Positions 1-7,102 of a stretch of DNA of 20,017 nucleotides are shown piece after piece; within the stretch, counting starts at the first letter, position 1, and the number at the start of each line of letters is the position of its first letter. The DNA is taken from NCBI GenBank assembly GCA_964648115.1, contig CAZYME010000036.1, positions 1 to 20,017 on the forward strand, given 5' to 3'. Under the pieces are notes generated by a model. It had not been told where the DNA came from. It made no database searches and saw only the letters and a list, made by a program, of their open reading frames with translations. Origin of the DNA: CAZYME01 sp964648115 (GTDB lineage Bacteria; Pseudomonadota; Gammaproteobacteria; Legionellales; Legionellaceae). The position numbers and the translations under genes were made by a program.

Positions 1-80
1 CATCGATAAGAATGATGTCTCTTGCTTTAATGCGAGGAAAAATATTTTTTAGAGCGCGGCGCTGGTTTTATTGTGGAGGC

Positions 81-115
81 TAGGCGCAGGGGATGAATTG
101 TATACACGCTCTATA
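81..115 (+). repeat. 35-bp dispersed repeat, copy 1
   Basis: This stretch matches 19786-19820 in the same orientation with 4 differences in 35 bases (core GGGGATGAATTGTA, then ACACGC, then CTATA). Similarity fades on both sides. The two copies are 19.7 kb apart in unrelated contexts. The end of a decayed insertion sequence is one explanation, but no transposase is readable next to this copy. Confidence 0.5.
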
Positions 116-296
116 AGTTTCAAGCTAACTGTATAAAATATAGAAGAGTCCTTTCTTTATTTTATCTTGGTTGTAGGATAGTTAAGAAACGCCTAGATCA
201 TGAGCTCTCTATACTTGCTCACGTAAACCAATTTGTTTTTTTAGTTAGCACAGCCCCATGATAATATGGGGGATATTTTATGAGGGGATCCCTCAG

Positions 297-315
297 CCCT
301 CTCCCGTGCTAGGAG
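297..315 (+). repeat. 19-bp inverted repeat, left copy
   Basis: The motif CCCTCTCCCGTGCTAGGAG has an inverted counterpart at 2519-2537 differing at one position. The pair brackets the orphan gene at 432-1499 and the broken luxR-type gene. The right copy sits in a degenerate version of the palindromic element near radA, so this is probably a fragment of the same dispersed repeat family. Confidence 0.45.
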
Positions 316-431
316 CTCGAGATGGATTTCGATGATTGGGAGAAGCGGTAGAGACAGCATTCAAGCTGTATCTTAAAAAAAGCTAAATCTGTTCCGGGTC
401 GCGCTCGGTTAAACTAACCTTATCTACCCAT

Positions 432-1499
432 TCAACAATGATGATTACCATAATGTGCAGCACCTTTCCTTCCATAAGGATCTTTAGCTCCGCCTTTGCA
501 TTTGCTTTGGGCTTGGGCAAAGAAACGAAACGCCTGACATGCGTTGCCAGCTATCACAACTATTGGTTTTTTTTGATCATGATGTGTATTAAGCTCTTCA
601 ATGAAATCTACCGGATTCATCTTTTGCTCTATCTCAGCTCGCTCTCTAACCAACAGTTCAATTTGTTTATCAATAAATCCCAGCACTCCCTTGTTTTTCT
701 TTAGTAACATTGATTTTATAACCTCCAATCTTTCTAAAAACAAGGTAAGCTCTTTGGTTGTATCATCCCGAGGCTCCCATAGATTTTTTGGAGAAACAGT
801 ATCTAATTGCTGCTTTGTTATCTTTATTAGCTTATCTATAGCAATCTGAGCATCCCTCACACTAGCAGTATTGCCACGTAAATCATATCTAAGACTAGTA
901 GATAAAAAACTCTCTAAACTTTTCAACGCTTTGATTTTAATAAGCTCTTCACGAGACACAGTTGTTTTAAGGTATTCAAATGGAAGGCCTTGAAAAAAAT
1001 TTTCGCAAGCTGAAGGTTCAAGCTCTGTTGCGCAAAGAAGAGGACTCTTGGCTCCATGAGCTAAACTTCTAACGCACGCAATCGAGTCTTCATCAATATT
1101 TGAAGCACCAAAAACATGAAATTGGCTAGAATCGGGCGGTGAACCGTCCAAAAATAATCTATCACAAGGAGGTAACATGCCTTGGGGGTTTATAGAGGGG
1201 ACATCTAAGTTCACTCTACCCGGATCTCGCACCAGAGACATAAATGCCAGTAAAAGTAACATTGGTGGAGTGGGAGCTGGGGAGCGCTCAATAGCTTGAA
1301 TAGATTTTCTTTTTGACTCTTTATCTTTTAACCCCCCCTCTTTACCCGGCTGGCTAGCTTTATTTAAGGTTTTTTTCGGCTCAGCTTTTTCTTTCGCTTG
1401 GCTATCTTGACCATAGAAAGGAAGATTTAATGACTCCCTTATGCTTTCAAGCGTTTCATCTTGAGTCATAGGACCATATTCACGTAGATCTTTTGCCAT
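432..1499 (-). CDS. Orphan protein of unknown function, effector-like
   Basis: This encodes a 355-residue protein that I cannot assign to a family. The ATG at 1499 is supported by an AAGG ribosome binding site about 8 nt upstream and an extended -10 box (TGATACAAT) some 29 nt upstream. The first ~80 residues are charged and low in complexity, rich in K, E and Q, followed by a proline-rich turn and a short hydrophobic patch (PPMLLLLAFMSLV, about residues 78-90). Residues about 185-305 look strongly helical and heptad-like, consistent with coiled coil. The last 40 residues hold a Val/Ile/Ala stretch (KKPIVVIAGNACQAFRFF) and a basic, Gly-rich tail ending NHHC. No signal peptide is visible. An accessory location, orphan sequence and coiled-coil content fit a Dot/Icm-type effector, but that is inference only. 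It is monocistronic as far as I can see. Confidence 0.7.
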   Translation of the reverse strand: MAKDLREYGPMTQDETLESIRESLNLPFYGQDSQAKEKAEPKKTLNKASQPGKEGGLKDKESKRKSIQAIERSPAPTPPMLLLLAFMSLVRDPGRVNLDVPSINPQGMLPPCDRLFLDGSPPDSSQFHVFGASNIDEDSIACVRSLAHGAKSPLLCATELEPSACENFFQGLPFEYLKTTVSREELIKIKALKSLESFLSTSLRYDLRGNTASVRDAQIAIDKLIKITKQQLDTVSPKNLWEPRDDTTKELTLFLERLEVIKSMLLKKNKGVLGFIDKQIELLVRERAEIEQKMNPVDFIEELNTHHDQKKPIVVIAGNACQAFRFFAQAQSKCKGGAKDPYGRKGAAHYGNHHC

Positions 1500-1520
1500 A
1501 ACAATGCCTTATAGATATAT

Positions 1521-1570
1521 TTGCACATATTGTATCAAAAATTGCACAGAAAATCTATTATTTTTGCATA
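1521..1570 (-). promoter_or_regulatory. Extended -10 promoter with phased heptamers
   Basis: On the minus strand an extended -10 element TGATACAAT (hexamer at 1529-1534) lies 29 nt before the start of the 355-residue orphan protein. Around and upstream of it the plus-strand heptamer TTGCACA occurs at 1521-1527 and 1542-1548, and TTGCATA at 1564-1570. Successive starts are 21 and 22 bp apart, about two helical turns. This looks like a set of operator half sites; the regulator is unknown. Confidence 0.45.
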
Positions 1571-1583
1571 ATTTAAGGTGAAT

Positions 1584-2353
1584 TTATTTTAAAAACTGAT
1601 CAATCAGTTCGGATTTTTTCGGCAATTTAGCTTAGATTTTACAGAGTTTAAATAAAACTCTACCGTTCGTTGGGAAAGGTGAATTATCTCCCCTGTTTCG
1701 CTTGCAGACTTTCCTCGAATAAGATAAGAAAGAACCTGAAGCTCCCGCTGCGTTAAATAGATATTTTTGGCTTTTAATTTTGCTAAAAAATCATCATCCA
1801 AAACCATTTGCTGTGGTTTCAGTAATCCTAATTGAGCAATTTCTGCTATTGCAGCAGCAAAAGGCTGATCATCTAATAATACAGAACATCCAAATAAACC
1901 AATTACTTTGTCACGTGTGTCATAGAGAGGCGTTTTTACTGTATAGAATTGACGATTAGTTCCATCTTTGCAAACCACCGGATCATCAACGATTTTTGTT
2001 TGGCTAGTTTTTACCACCGCTTTATCCGTATGTATGAGACGCCTTGCATCTTCTTCTGGCAATATATCAAACATTGTTTTCCCAATGCCATCTTTGACGG
2101 AAACAAACCCTAGAGTTTCAACCGTAGGTTCATTAATTAATTGAATATGGCTGTTAACATCAAGAACGTAAACATTAAAAGGCAGTGTTTTGAGGCGGCC
2201 TAGGCTGTTTTTATCGCTAAAAGGGGATAAATTGCCAACCTGACCAGGCCGCAGTAGTTTAACACCTCGGTGAAAGCGAGATATTAATAACTCATCACTT
2301 GTATCAATTAAATGATTATTAGTCGCGCCGACTGCTCAATAATTATACCTCAT
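1584..2353 (-). pseudogene. PAS-LuxR transcriptional regulator, disrupted
   Basis: The readable core is a PAS-like sensor segment (LPFNVYVLDVNSHIQLIN through the IGLFGCSVLLDD strand) followed by a LuxR/GerE helix-turn-helix (LTQRELQVLSYLIRGKSA ... SQRTVEFYLNSVKSKLNC). The layout is typical of the PAS-LuxR regulators expanded in Legionella. Two lesions are visible. At the 3' end a run of six A (1614-1619 on the plus strand) ends the frame early as CRKNPN. One extra A would restore CRKKSELIDQFLK and a stop at 1584, the expected family ending. At the 5' end the frame is open back to 2335 with no ATG, GTG or TTG, although an ATG at 2353 lies in frame beyond a TGA at 2336-2338 (codon 6). An internal ATG at 2074 would yield a 156-residue protein lacking part of PAS. 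A recent pseudogene is most likely; sequencing error or slippage in the A-run is the alternative. Confidence 0.75.
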
Positions 2354-2371
2354 GTATTAAAAACACATCAA
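2342..2371 (-). promoter_or_regulatory. Sigma-70 promoter before the PAS-LuxR remnant
   Basis: Read on the minus strand, TTGATG (2366-2371) and a perfect TATAAT (2342-2347) are separated by 18 nt. Transcription would begin near 2335, downstream of the ATG at 2353, which therefore lies in the spacer. That argues against 2353 as the start used and leaves the regulator with no obvious start codon. Confidence 0.55.
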
Positions 2372-2586
2372 AACAGTTTAGTCTAGTAATAGTTAGGTCA
2401 CCTGTTGGTTTTGGGGGCAATTTTTCTAAACGAGATCAGATCTTATCGTCAATGACCATCTGTCACATTCTCTCTCCCCAACCCTCATCCTGCGAAGGAC
2501 ATTATCATACTATTCAAACTCCTAGCGCGGGAGAGGGAGCAGTTCGAAGTAATCCTATAGAAAATTGTACAAATTAAGAGCTATTA
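2354..2586. other. Intergenic stretch with degenerate palindromic repeat
   Basis: No gene is visible beyond the promoter just described. Bases about 2471-2537 look like a worn copy of the repeat element found upstream of radA: an arm beginning CCCTCATCCTGCG and a second arm CTCCTAGCGCGGGAGAGGG at 2519-2537. The latter is the inverted partner of 297-315. Confidence 0.45.
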
Positions 2587-3444
2587 CTATCGTGGTAAAA
2601 GATGAATTGGGTCTGATTCTACAAAAGGTGAGTTACCATAGGGGCCTATGTTAAAAGCCCTACCTCCAGCTACATATTTTAAGTAATCTATATGATGCAT
2701 GAGTTTCTCAACACTGTATCTGAATAAATTTAGAATCGTATTTATAAGCTGCACACAACGAGATCCATACACCGCTCTGGATTGATGGCCATGCGCCTCA
2801 GTCTGGAACCATAAATCATTCCCTACTTTGCCAAACAAGAATTCATTGAAAATCCCCGGAGCTTGAATTGAACAATCAGGTGTACCACTATTAAAAAAAT
2901 CGCGTGCTTGTTGATCTTGTCCAGGATGAGTAGCTAAAAATTCAGCAATTTTTAGCTCTCGATAGTGCGAACTGAAACGATAGTGGCTAACTTCTAAGTT
3001 ACTTATCACATCAAAAAGAGGGGCTCCGCCCTTTATTACTACATGTCCACCCTTTGCTATTTCTCTAGAAAGTCTTGTTATTGAAAAAAAATTGTGCTGA
3101 TTACTATTGTCGACTTCATAATTCGACACACAATGACGAATAAATGAAAGCATTAAACGTGTTTTAACTAAACTATCTCGTGCAAAATTTCTTACCTCTT
3201 CATCTGGTCTACCAAAAAAATCCACCCTCGCACATAATTCAAAAATATACGCTACATTGGCTATTAAATTATCCTTTATTTGCATATCTTCAACTGGAGG
3301 CAGGCTGGCATTGGAAGTATGATCTTCGCTGACGTCCAAAGTAAATAACGTATCTATTTCATCCATTATAGAACGATAAAACTCTCCGAGATCAGATTCT
3401 GATTGGCCTTTCCAATACTCCAACTTATTAGGTGTCATATCCAT
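2587..3444 (-). CDS. Orphan protein of unknown function
   Basis: This encodes a 285-residue soluble protein that I do not recognise. The ATG at 3444 is preceded by a good AGGAG about 8 nt upstream; a second ATG lies two codons in. The N-terminal ~60 residues are acidic (QSESDLGEFYRSIMDEIDTL). The middle contains mixed helical segments with several aromatic residues (VEVSHYRF-like and FNEFLFGKVGNDLWFQTEAHGH), and the C terminus is Gly/Pro-rich (YVAGGRAFNIGPYGNSPF). There is no signal peptide, membrane segment or nucleotide-binding loop. It sits between a broken regulator and transposase debris, with no operon partner. An effector or other accessory protein is plausible from the setting, but nothing in the sequence proves a function. 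Confidence 0.7.
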   Translation of the reverse strand: MDMTPNKLEYWKGQSESDLGEFYRSIMDEIDTLFTLDVSEDHTSNASLPPVEDMQIKDNLIANVAYIFELCARVDFFGRPDEEVRNFARDSLVKTRLMLSFIRHCVSNYEVDNSNQHNFFSITRLSREIAKGGHVVIKGGAPLFDVISNLEVSHYRFSSHYRELKIAEFLATHPGQDQQARDFFNSGTPDCSIQAPGIFNEFLFGKVGNDLWFQTEAHGHQSRAVYGSRCVQLINTILNLFRYSVEKLMHHIDYLKYVAGGRAFNIGPYGNSPFVESDPIHLLPR

Positions 3445-3470
3445 TAACTAGCTCCTATAATCAAAATTTA

Positions 3471-3655
3471 GAGGGTGTCCTGAAAGGGTAATATCAGCAG
3501 CGTCGCGATTACTTTGGTTAAATTAAACTCTTCTGATTTTAAGACTACCCTGATTTAATTTGATGAACAAGCGTTACTAAAGTGATTTGACTGTTAAGCA
3601 ATGGACTATTATTCAACCGTTGATCCCTGAGGAGCCACACAAAATTACACTTTAA
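3471..3655 (+). mobile_element. IS5-type transposase remnant (degraded)
   Basis: In the frame running from 3581 to a stop at 3653-3655 the sequence reads SDLTVKQWTIIQPLIPEEPH. This closely follows the N terminus of IS5-family transposases, whose usual form is SDLTDEQWxxIxPLIP. A stop directly precedes it, so the original start is lost, and the rest of the transposase is absent. The motif GAGGGTGTCCTGAAAGGGTAA at about 3471-3490 has the look of an IS terminal repeat, but that edge is a guess. Confidence 0.5.
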
Positions 3656-3720
3656 GTTTTCTTCTGTTAGCTATACTCAATATTTGGAGCCATTCTGTTT
3701 TAACAAGCAGGAGACATCGG

Positions 3721-4428
3721 ATGCCAACAAAAGAAGATGTACAAATAATAATTGATAAGTGTCGTGAAACTGCTAAAGATGGGCTAAAAAATGGAATCAA
3801 AGGAAATATTCAAGAACTAAAAGTAGATTTTTTGCCTCCAACCAATTTTCTGGGTGGACAAGACAACCCCGCTATCTTTGTTAACCGCCATACCTACAAT
3901 TTATTAGGAAAGTATCATCCTTCGTGGGTGATGAACCATACCATAGCTATAAAAGAAAGCCTTTTAGATAAGCCTCCAATACTCCTAGTTGGTGTGATGG
4001 TTCACGAAACAGGGCATGCTTTTAATGTAGCTGCAGAAATAGACAATACCGAAGCAAACGCATATTTATTTGAAATTGAAGTCCTTGTTTTATGGAGCAA
4101 GACAGCAAGTCCAGCACTTCTTGGCTGCTCAAAATTCGAATTATTAGATTTTTTAAAATCTAGGCTTCCCTATTATCGTAAGGAGATAAAAGCCAATCAC
4201 GTTTTGGCAGATTTAGTAAGAGAGATTGAGCAAAATACCATTTTAAATAGCATTGGGAGTGAAGATGATGAAGGAGAAGGTTCACCAAAATCACTCTCCA
4301 TATCGCTCTTAGAGACTCAAAATCCCCCGACATTTTTTAAAAGCTTGGTCGTTCAATCACTGAAGCCAGGACTCAGTGAGCAAGATTTTTTTTACTCAAC
4401 CTCAACTACAGCCTCCCATTATGAATAA
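3721..4428 (+). CDS. HExxH metalloprotease-like protein
   Basis: This encodes a 235-residue protein with a zincin signature, GVMVHETGHAF, at residues 91-101. H95 and H99 are the expected zinc ligands and E96 the catalytic base. E111 or E118 in the following NTEANAYLFE helix is a candidate third ligand. The spacing and the E-A-N-A pattern recall the IrrE/ImmA-type (M78) peptidase fold, though the N terminus (residues 1-85) does not match a family I can name. There is no signal peptide. Residues 180-190 are acidic (EDDEGEG), and the last 25 residues are polar and Ser/Thr-rich, as in several Dot/Icm substrates; secretion is inference. The ATG at 3721 has AGGAG 7 nt upstream, and a TATACT at 3672-3677 could be the -10 box. 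Tandem REP hairpins follow the stop. Confidence 0.75.
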   Translation: MPTKEDVQIIIDKCRETAKDGLKNGIKGNIQELKVDFLPPTNFLGGQDNPAIFVNRHTYNLLGKYHPSWVMNHTIAIKESLLDKPPILLVGVMVHETGHAFNVAAEIDNTEANAYLFEIEVLVLWSKTASPALLGCSKFELLDFLKSRLPYYRKEIKANHVLADLVREIEQNTILNSIGSEDDEGEGSPKSLSISLLETQNPPTFFKSLVVQSLKPGLSEQDFFYSTSTTASHYE

Positions 4429-4453
4429 GCTAAAATTCTCTAAAGTGCCTCCA

Positions 4454-4510
4454 TACCGTGGCTTGTCCACGGTAGAGAGATCTCCTGAATGGCGCGGTCA
4501 AGCCGCGCCA
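4454..4510. repeat. Tandem REP-type palindromes
   Basis: Two perfect 8-bp-stem hairpins stand 15 bp apart. The first is TACCGTGG-CTTGT-CCACGGTA (4454-4474) and the second TGGCGCGG-TCAAG-CCGCGCCA (4490-4510). A palindromic GAGATCTC (4477-4484) lies between them. The loops are near complements of each other. This resembles intergenic REP pairs common in gammaproteobacteria and may also end transcription after the metalloprotease-like gene. Confidence 0.75.
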
Positions 4511-4672
4511 CGTAGGCCTTATAGAGCAATTTTCAACAGAACCTAGTGATTAATCAGCAATTCCTGCCGTAAAACCAATGATAAGTCGCATATTGAAATA
4601 ATTATTGAATATTGCTAATAATAAAAACCCTACTATCCGATCTATTACCCTCCCTTGCAAAGGAGTGCCCTG

Positions 4673-5333
4673 ATGAAGACTCGAAAAGAAACGGATAGCA
4701 TGGGAAGCATCGATGTGGATGCTAGTAAATATTGGGGTGCGCAAACACAGCGCTCAGTGATTCATTTTGCAATTGGTAACGATAAAATGCCGATCGAAAT
4801 GATCCACTCAATGGCCATTTTAAAAAAAGCAGCCGCCATGGCAAGTGTTGAAAGACGCTCTTTTAGATAAATCCAAACAATGGGAAGACATAGTAAAGAT
4901 TGGACGGACTCATATGCAAGATGCCGTTCCTTTAACGTTGGGGCAAGAGTTTTCTGGCTATGCAACCCTGATCAGTGACAACTTAGCTCGATTTAATATG
5001 GTGTTAGCCGATGTGTATAAATTGGCCATGATTTATAATATTGTACAGTCAATTAATATGATGTCGGATAGCTGCATAAATTTCACCAAATATCTACTTA
5101 AAGGAACGGAGCCAAATAGGTCTAAAATTGATCAATATCTCAATGAATCACTGATGCTCGTTACTGCGCTGAGTCCGGTAATCGGTTATGACAAGGCATC
5201 GCATATTGCTCATTACGCGGCTGATCATTACTGCACATTAAAAGAGGCAAATGCGAAATTTAAAGTTGTTCAAGCTGATAAGTTTGAACAACTCATCGAT
5301 CCTTATAAGATGGCTCATCCTGATAAAAAGTAA
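4673..5333 (+). pseudogene. fumC: Fumarate hydratase class II, internally deleted
   Basis: FumC converts fumarate and malate in the TCA cycle and is normally about 460 residues. Three pieces remain in order. The start (residues 1 to ~58: MKTRKETDSMGSIDVDASKYWGA...) has AAAGGAG 7 nt upstream. A central block DIVKIGRTHMQDAVPLTLGQ corresponds to E. coli residues ~170-220. The C-terminal block begins IVQSINMM and includes SLMLVTALSPVIGYDKA. The first junction, near 4845, removes about 110 residues and shifts frame; the first frame stops at 4868-4870. The second junction, near 5030, is in frame and removes about 115 residues, including the GSSxMPxKxNP signature with its catalytic serine. The product cannot be an active fumarase. 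Another fumarase elsewhere in the genome would be expected. Confidence 0.9.
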
Positions 5334-5351
5334 TTGCCTTCAAAAAAAACA

Positions 5352-6443
5352 CTATACATTAAAACGAAAGTGCATTACATCGCCATCACACACAATGTAG
5401 TCTTTCCCTTCAAGACGTAATTTGCCAGCCTCTTTAGCGCCCTGCTCGCCTTTACATTGAATAAATGCATCATAGGCAATAACTTCAGCTCGAATGAAAC
5501 CTTTTTCAAAATCAGTATGGATAACACCTGCAGCTTGGGGTGCTGTGGCACCGCGTTTTACGGTCCAAGCACGAACTTCCTTAACACCTGCAGTAAAATA
5601 AGTTTGCAGACCTAACAAGTCATATCCAGCACGAATCACGCGATTTAGACCCGGTTCGGAAAGGCCCAAATCGGCCATAAATTCTTTGCGATCTGCATCC
5701 TCTAATTCCACTAACTCAGATTCAGTCGCTGCACACAATGCAACAACACTGGCCTTCTCTGTCGCAGCCAAAGCACGCACTTTTTCCAGTAAGGGATTAT
5801 TTTCGTAACCATCATCACCAATATTAGCGATATAAAGTACAGGTTTTGCTGTTAAGAGGAATAATCTCCGGCTTGCAATTGTCTCATCGAGTGAAAGCTC
5901 CAGTGTTCGCACAGGATACCCTGCATCCAAGTGAGCCTTTAATTTTTCCAACATTTGCTTTTCAAGCAAGGCCTCTTTATTACCGCTTTTACTTAATTTT
6001 CCAGCTTTGTTTAAGGCTTTTTCCACGGTATCCATATCAGCCAATGCTAATTCAGTATTGATGACCTCAATATCATCAATTGGATCCACACGCCCTTGGA
6101 CATGAATAACATCAGAATGCTCAAAACACCTCACAACATGGGCAATTGCATCTGTTTCACGGATATTTGCCAGAAATTGATTACCCAAACCTTCGCCACT
6201 AGCAGCACCTTTGACCAACCCGGCAATATCAACAAATTGCATAACAGCAGGCACGGTTTGTTGTGGATGCACAATCTCACTTAAGGCATCTAAACGAGGA
6301 TCGGGGACGGTAACCATACCAACATTAGGCTCGATCGTGCAGAAAGGATAATTAGCAGCTTCAATCCCTGCTTTTGTTAACGCATTGAACAAAGTTGACT
6401 TTCCCACATTTGGTAAACCTACAATCCCGCATTTAAATCCCAT
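5352..6443 (-). CDS. ychF: Redox-regulated ATPase YchF
   Basis: YchF/OLA1 is a ribosome-associated P-loop ATPase of the Obg-related TRAFAC class, linked to translation and oxidative stress. The 363-residue length is exactly typical. The P-loop GLPNVGKST lies at residues 9-17, the switch region with DIAGLVKGAASGEGLGNQFL at about 73-92, and the C-terminal TGS-like domain contains the family sequence VIHTDFEKGFIRAEVIAYD. The normal G4 NKxD motif is absent, as expected for this ATP-preferring branch. The ATG at 6443 is preceded by GAGG about 8 nt upstream. The gene lies 35 bp after pth, the usual pth-ychF pair, and is presumably co-transcribed. It converges on the fumC remnant with only 18 bp between stops. 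Confidence 0.97.
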   Translation of the reverse strand: MGFKCGIVGLPNVGKSTLFNALTKAGIEAANYPFCTIEPNVGMVTVPDPRLDALSEIVHPQQTVPAVMQFVDIAGLVKGAASGEGLGNQFLANIRETDAIAHVVRCFEHSDVIHVQGRVDPIDDIEVINTELALADMDTVEKALNKAGKLSKSGNKEALLEKQMLEKLKAHLDAGYPVRTLELSLDETIASRRLFLLTAKPVLYIANIGDDGYENNPLLEKVRALAATEKASVVALCAATESELVELEDADRKEFMADLGLSEPGLNRVIRAGYDLLGLQTYFTAGVKEVRAWTVKRGATAPQAAGVIHTDFEKGFIRAEVIAYDAFIQCKGEQGAKEAGKLRLEGKDYIVCDGDVMHFRFNV

Positions 6444-6478
6444 GGTGTTACCTCGTAGAAATTATGTTGTTTTATTCC

Positions 6479-7048
6479 CTACCCATTCAACTGGCTCATC
6501 GCGACCTCAATACGATCCGATAAAACAGTGGGCATGATTTCAATACCTCGATCAATAGCTTCTTCTATCAATTGCCGATCATGCTGGGAGGGTTTACCCA
6601 ATACATAATCTAATACCAGCTCTTTGTGGCCTGGATGATCAATGCCCACGCGTATGCGGTGAAAAGCCGTACTACCTAATTGATTTATAATATCGCGTAA
6701 CCCATTATGCCCTCCATGACCACCACCCGTTTTAAGCTTGATACGCCCAACAGGAAGATCTAACTCATCATGAATAACGACTATTTCATTGGGTTCAATA
6801 CGATAAAATTGGCATACAGTATACACTGCCAAGCCACTGTGGTTCATAAACGGTAAAGGCAGAATTGCTTTACAGGCTACATTATTGATATCTAGATTGG
6901 CTAATTCACTGTGTAATTTTTTATCACTCTTAAACGTTGCTTGATATCGCGCGGCTAATGCCTCTACAAACCAACCACCAGCGTTATGGCGTGTATGTGC
7001 ATACGCTGAGCCGGGATTACGTAACCCAACAATCAATTTAATGGCCAT
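6479..7048 (-). CDS. pth: Peptidyl-tRNA hydrolase
   Basis: Pth cleaves the ester bond of peptidyl-tRNAs that drop off stalled ribosomes, recycling tRNA in the cytoplasm. The 189-residue protein has the full bacterial Pth active site: N11 in GLRNPG, catalytic H21 in HTRHNAG, N69 in FMNHSG, D94 in VIHDELDLP and H114/N115 in GGHGGHNGLRDI. These correspond to N10, H20, N68, D93, H113 and N114 of the E. coli enzyme. It lies 54 bp downstream of rplY with a hairpin between them, and 35 bp upstream of ychF. The rplY-pth-ychF order is common in gammaproteobacteria. Nothing unusual is visible. Confidence 0.97.
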   Translation of the reverse strand: MAIKLIVGLRNPGSAYAHTRHNAGGWFVEALAARYQATFKSDKKLHSELANLDINNVACKAILPLPFMNHSGLAVYTVCQFYRIEPNEIVVIHDELDLPVGRIKLKTGGGHGGHNGLRDIINQLGSTAFHRIRVGIDHPGHKELVLDYVLGKPSQHDRQLIEEAIDRGIEIMPTVLSDRIEVAMSQLNG

Positions 7049-7071
7049 TGGCGATCATCTTAAAAGGATAG

Positions 7072-7091
7072 ATCCCCACTCACGTGGGGAT
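7072..7091 (-). terminator. Hairpin between rplY and pth
   Basis: A perfect 8-bp stem, ATCCCCAC/GTGGGGAT with loop TCAC, lies just past the rplY stop. On the minus strand it is followed after a few bases by only four T, so it is more likely a leaky terminator or processing site that lowers pth-ychF expression relative to rplY than a full stop. Confidence 0.5.
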
Positions 7092-7102
7092 TATAGATTC
7101 AA

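Larger units (their letters stand above)
1..431. other. Gene-free stretch with small hairpins
   Basis: No credible coding sequence is visible here. It holds a short hairpin at 254-271 (CCCCAT/ATGGGG), an adjoining one at 281-295 (TGAGGG/CCCTCA), and a 19-bp motif at 297-315 that recurs inverted at 2519-2537 with one mismatch. The 5' part carries a 35-bp repeat shared with the far end of the window (81-115). No clear intrinsic terminator follows the minus-strand gene that ends at 432. Confidence 0.6.

Noticed and set aside
2294..2305. Tiny leader peptide (MSYY) in the PAS-LuxR leader
   Set aside because: Four codons with no ribosome binding site; easily a chance occurrence.
5846..6284. Plus-strand open frames inside ychF
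   Set aside because: They lie antisense to a clearly conserved gene and have no family features or ribosome binding sites.
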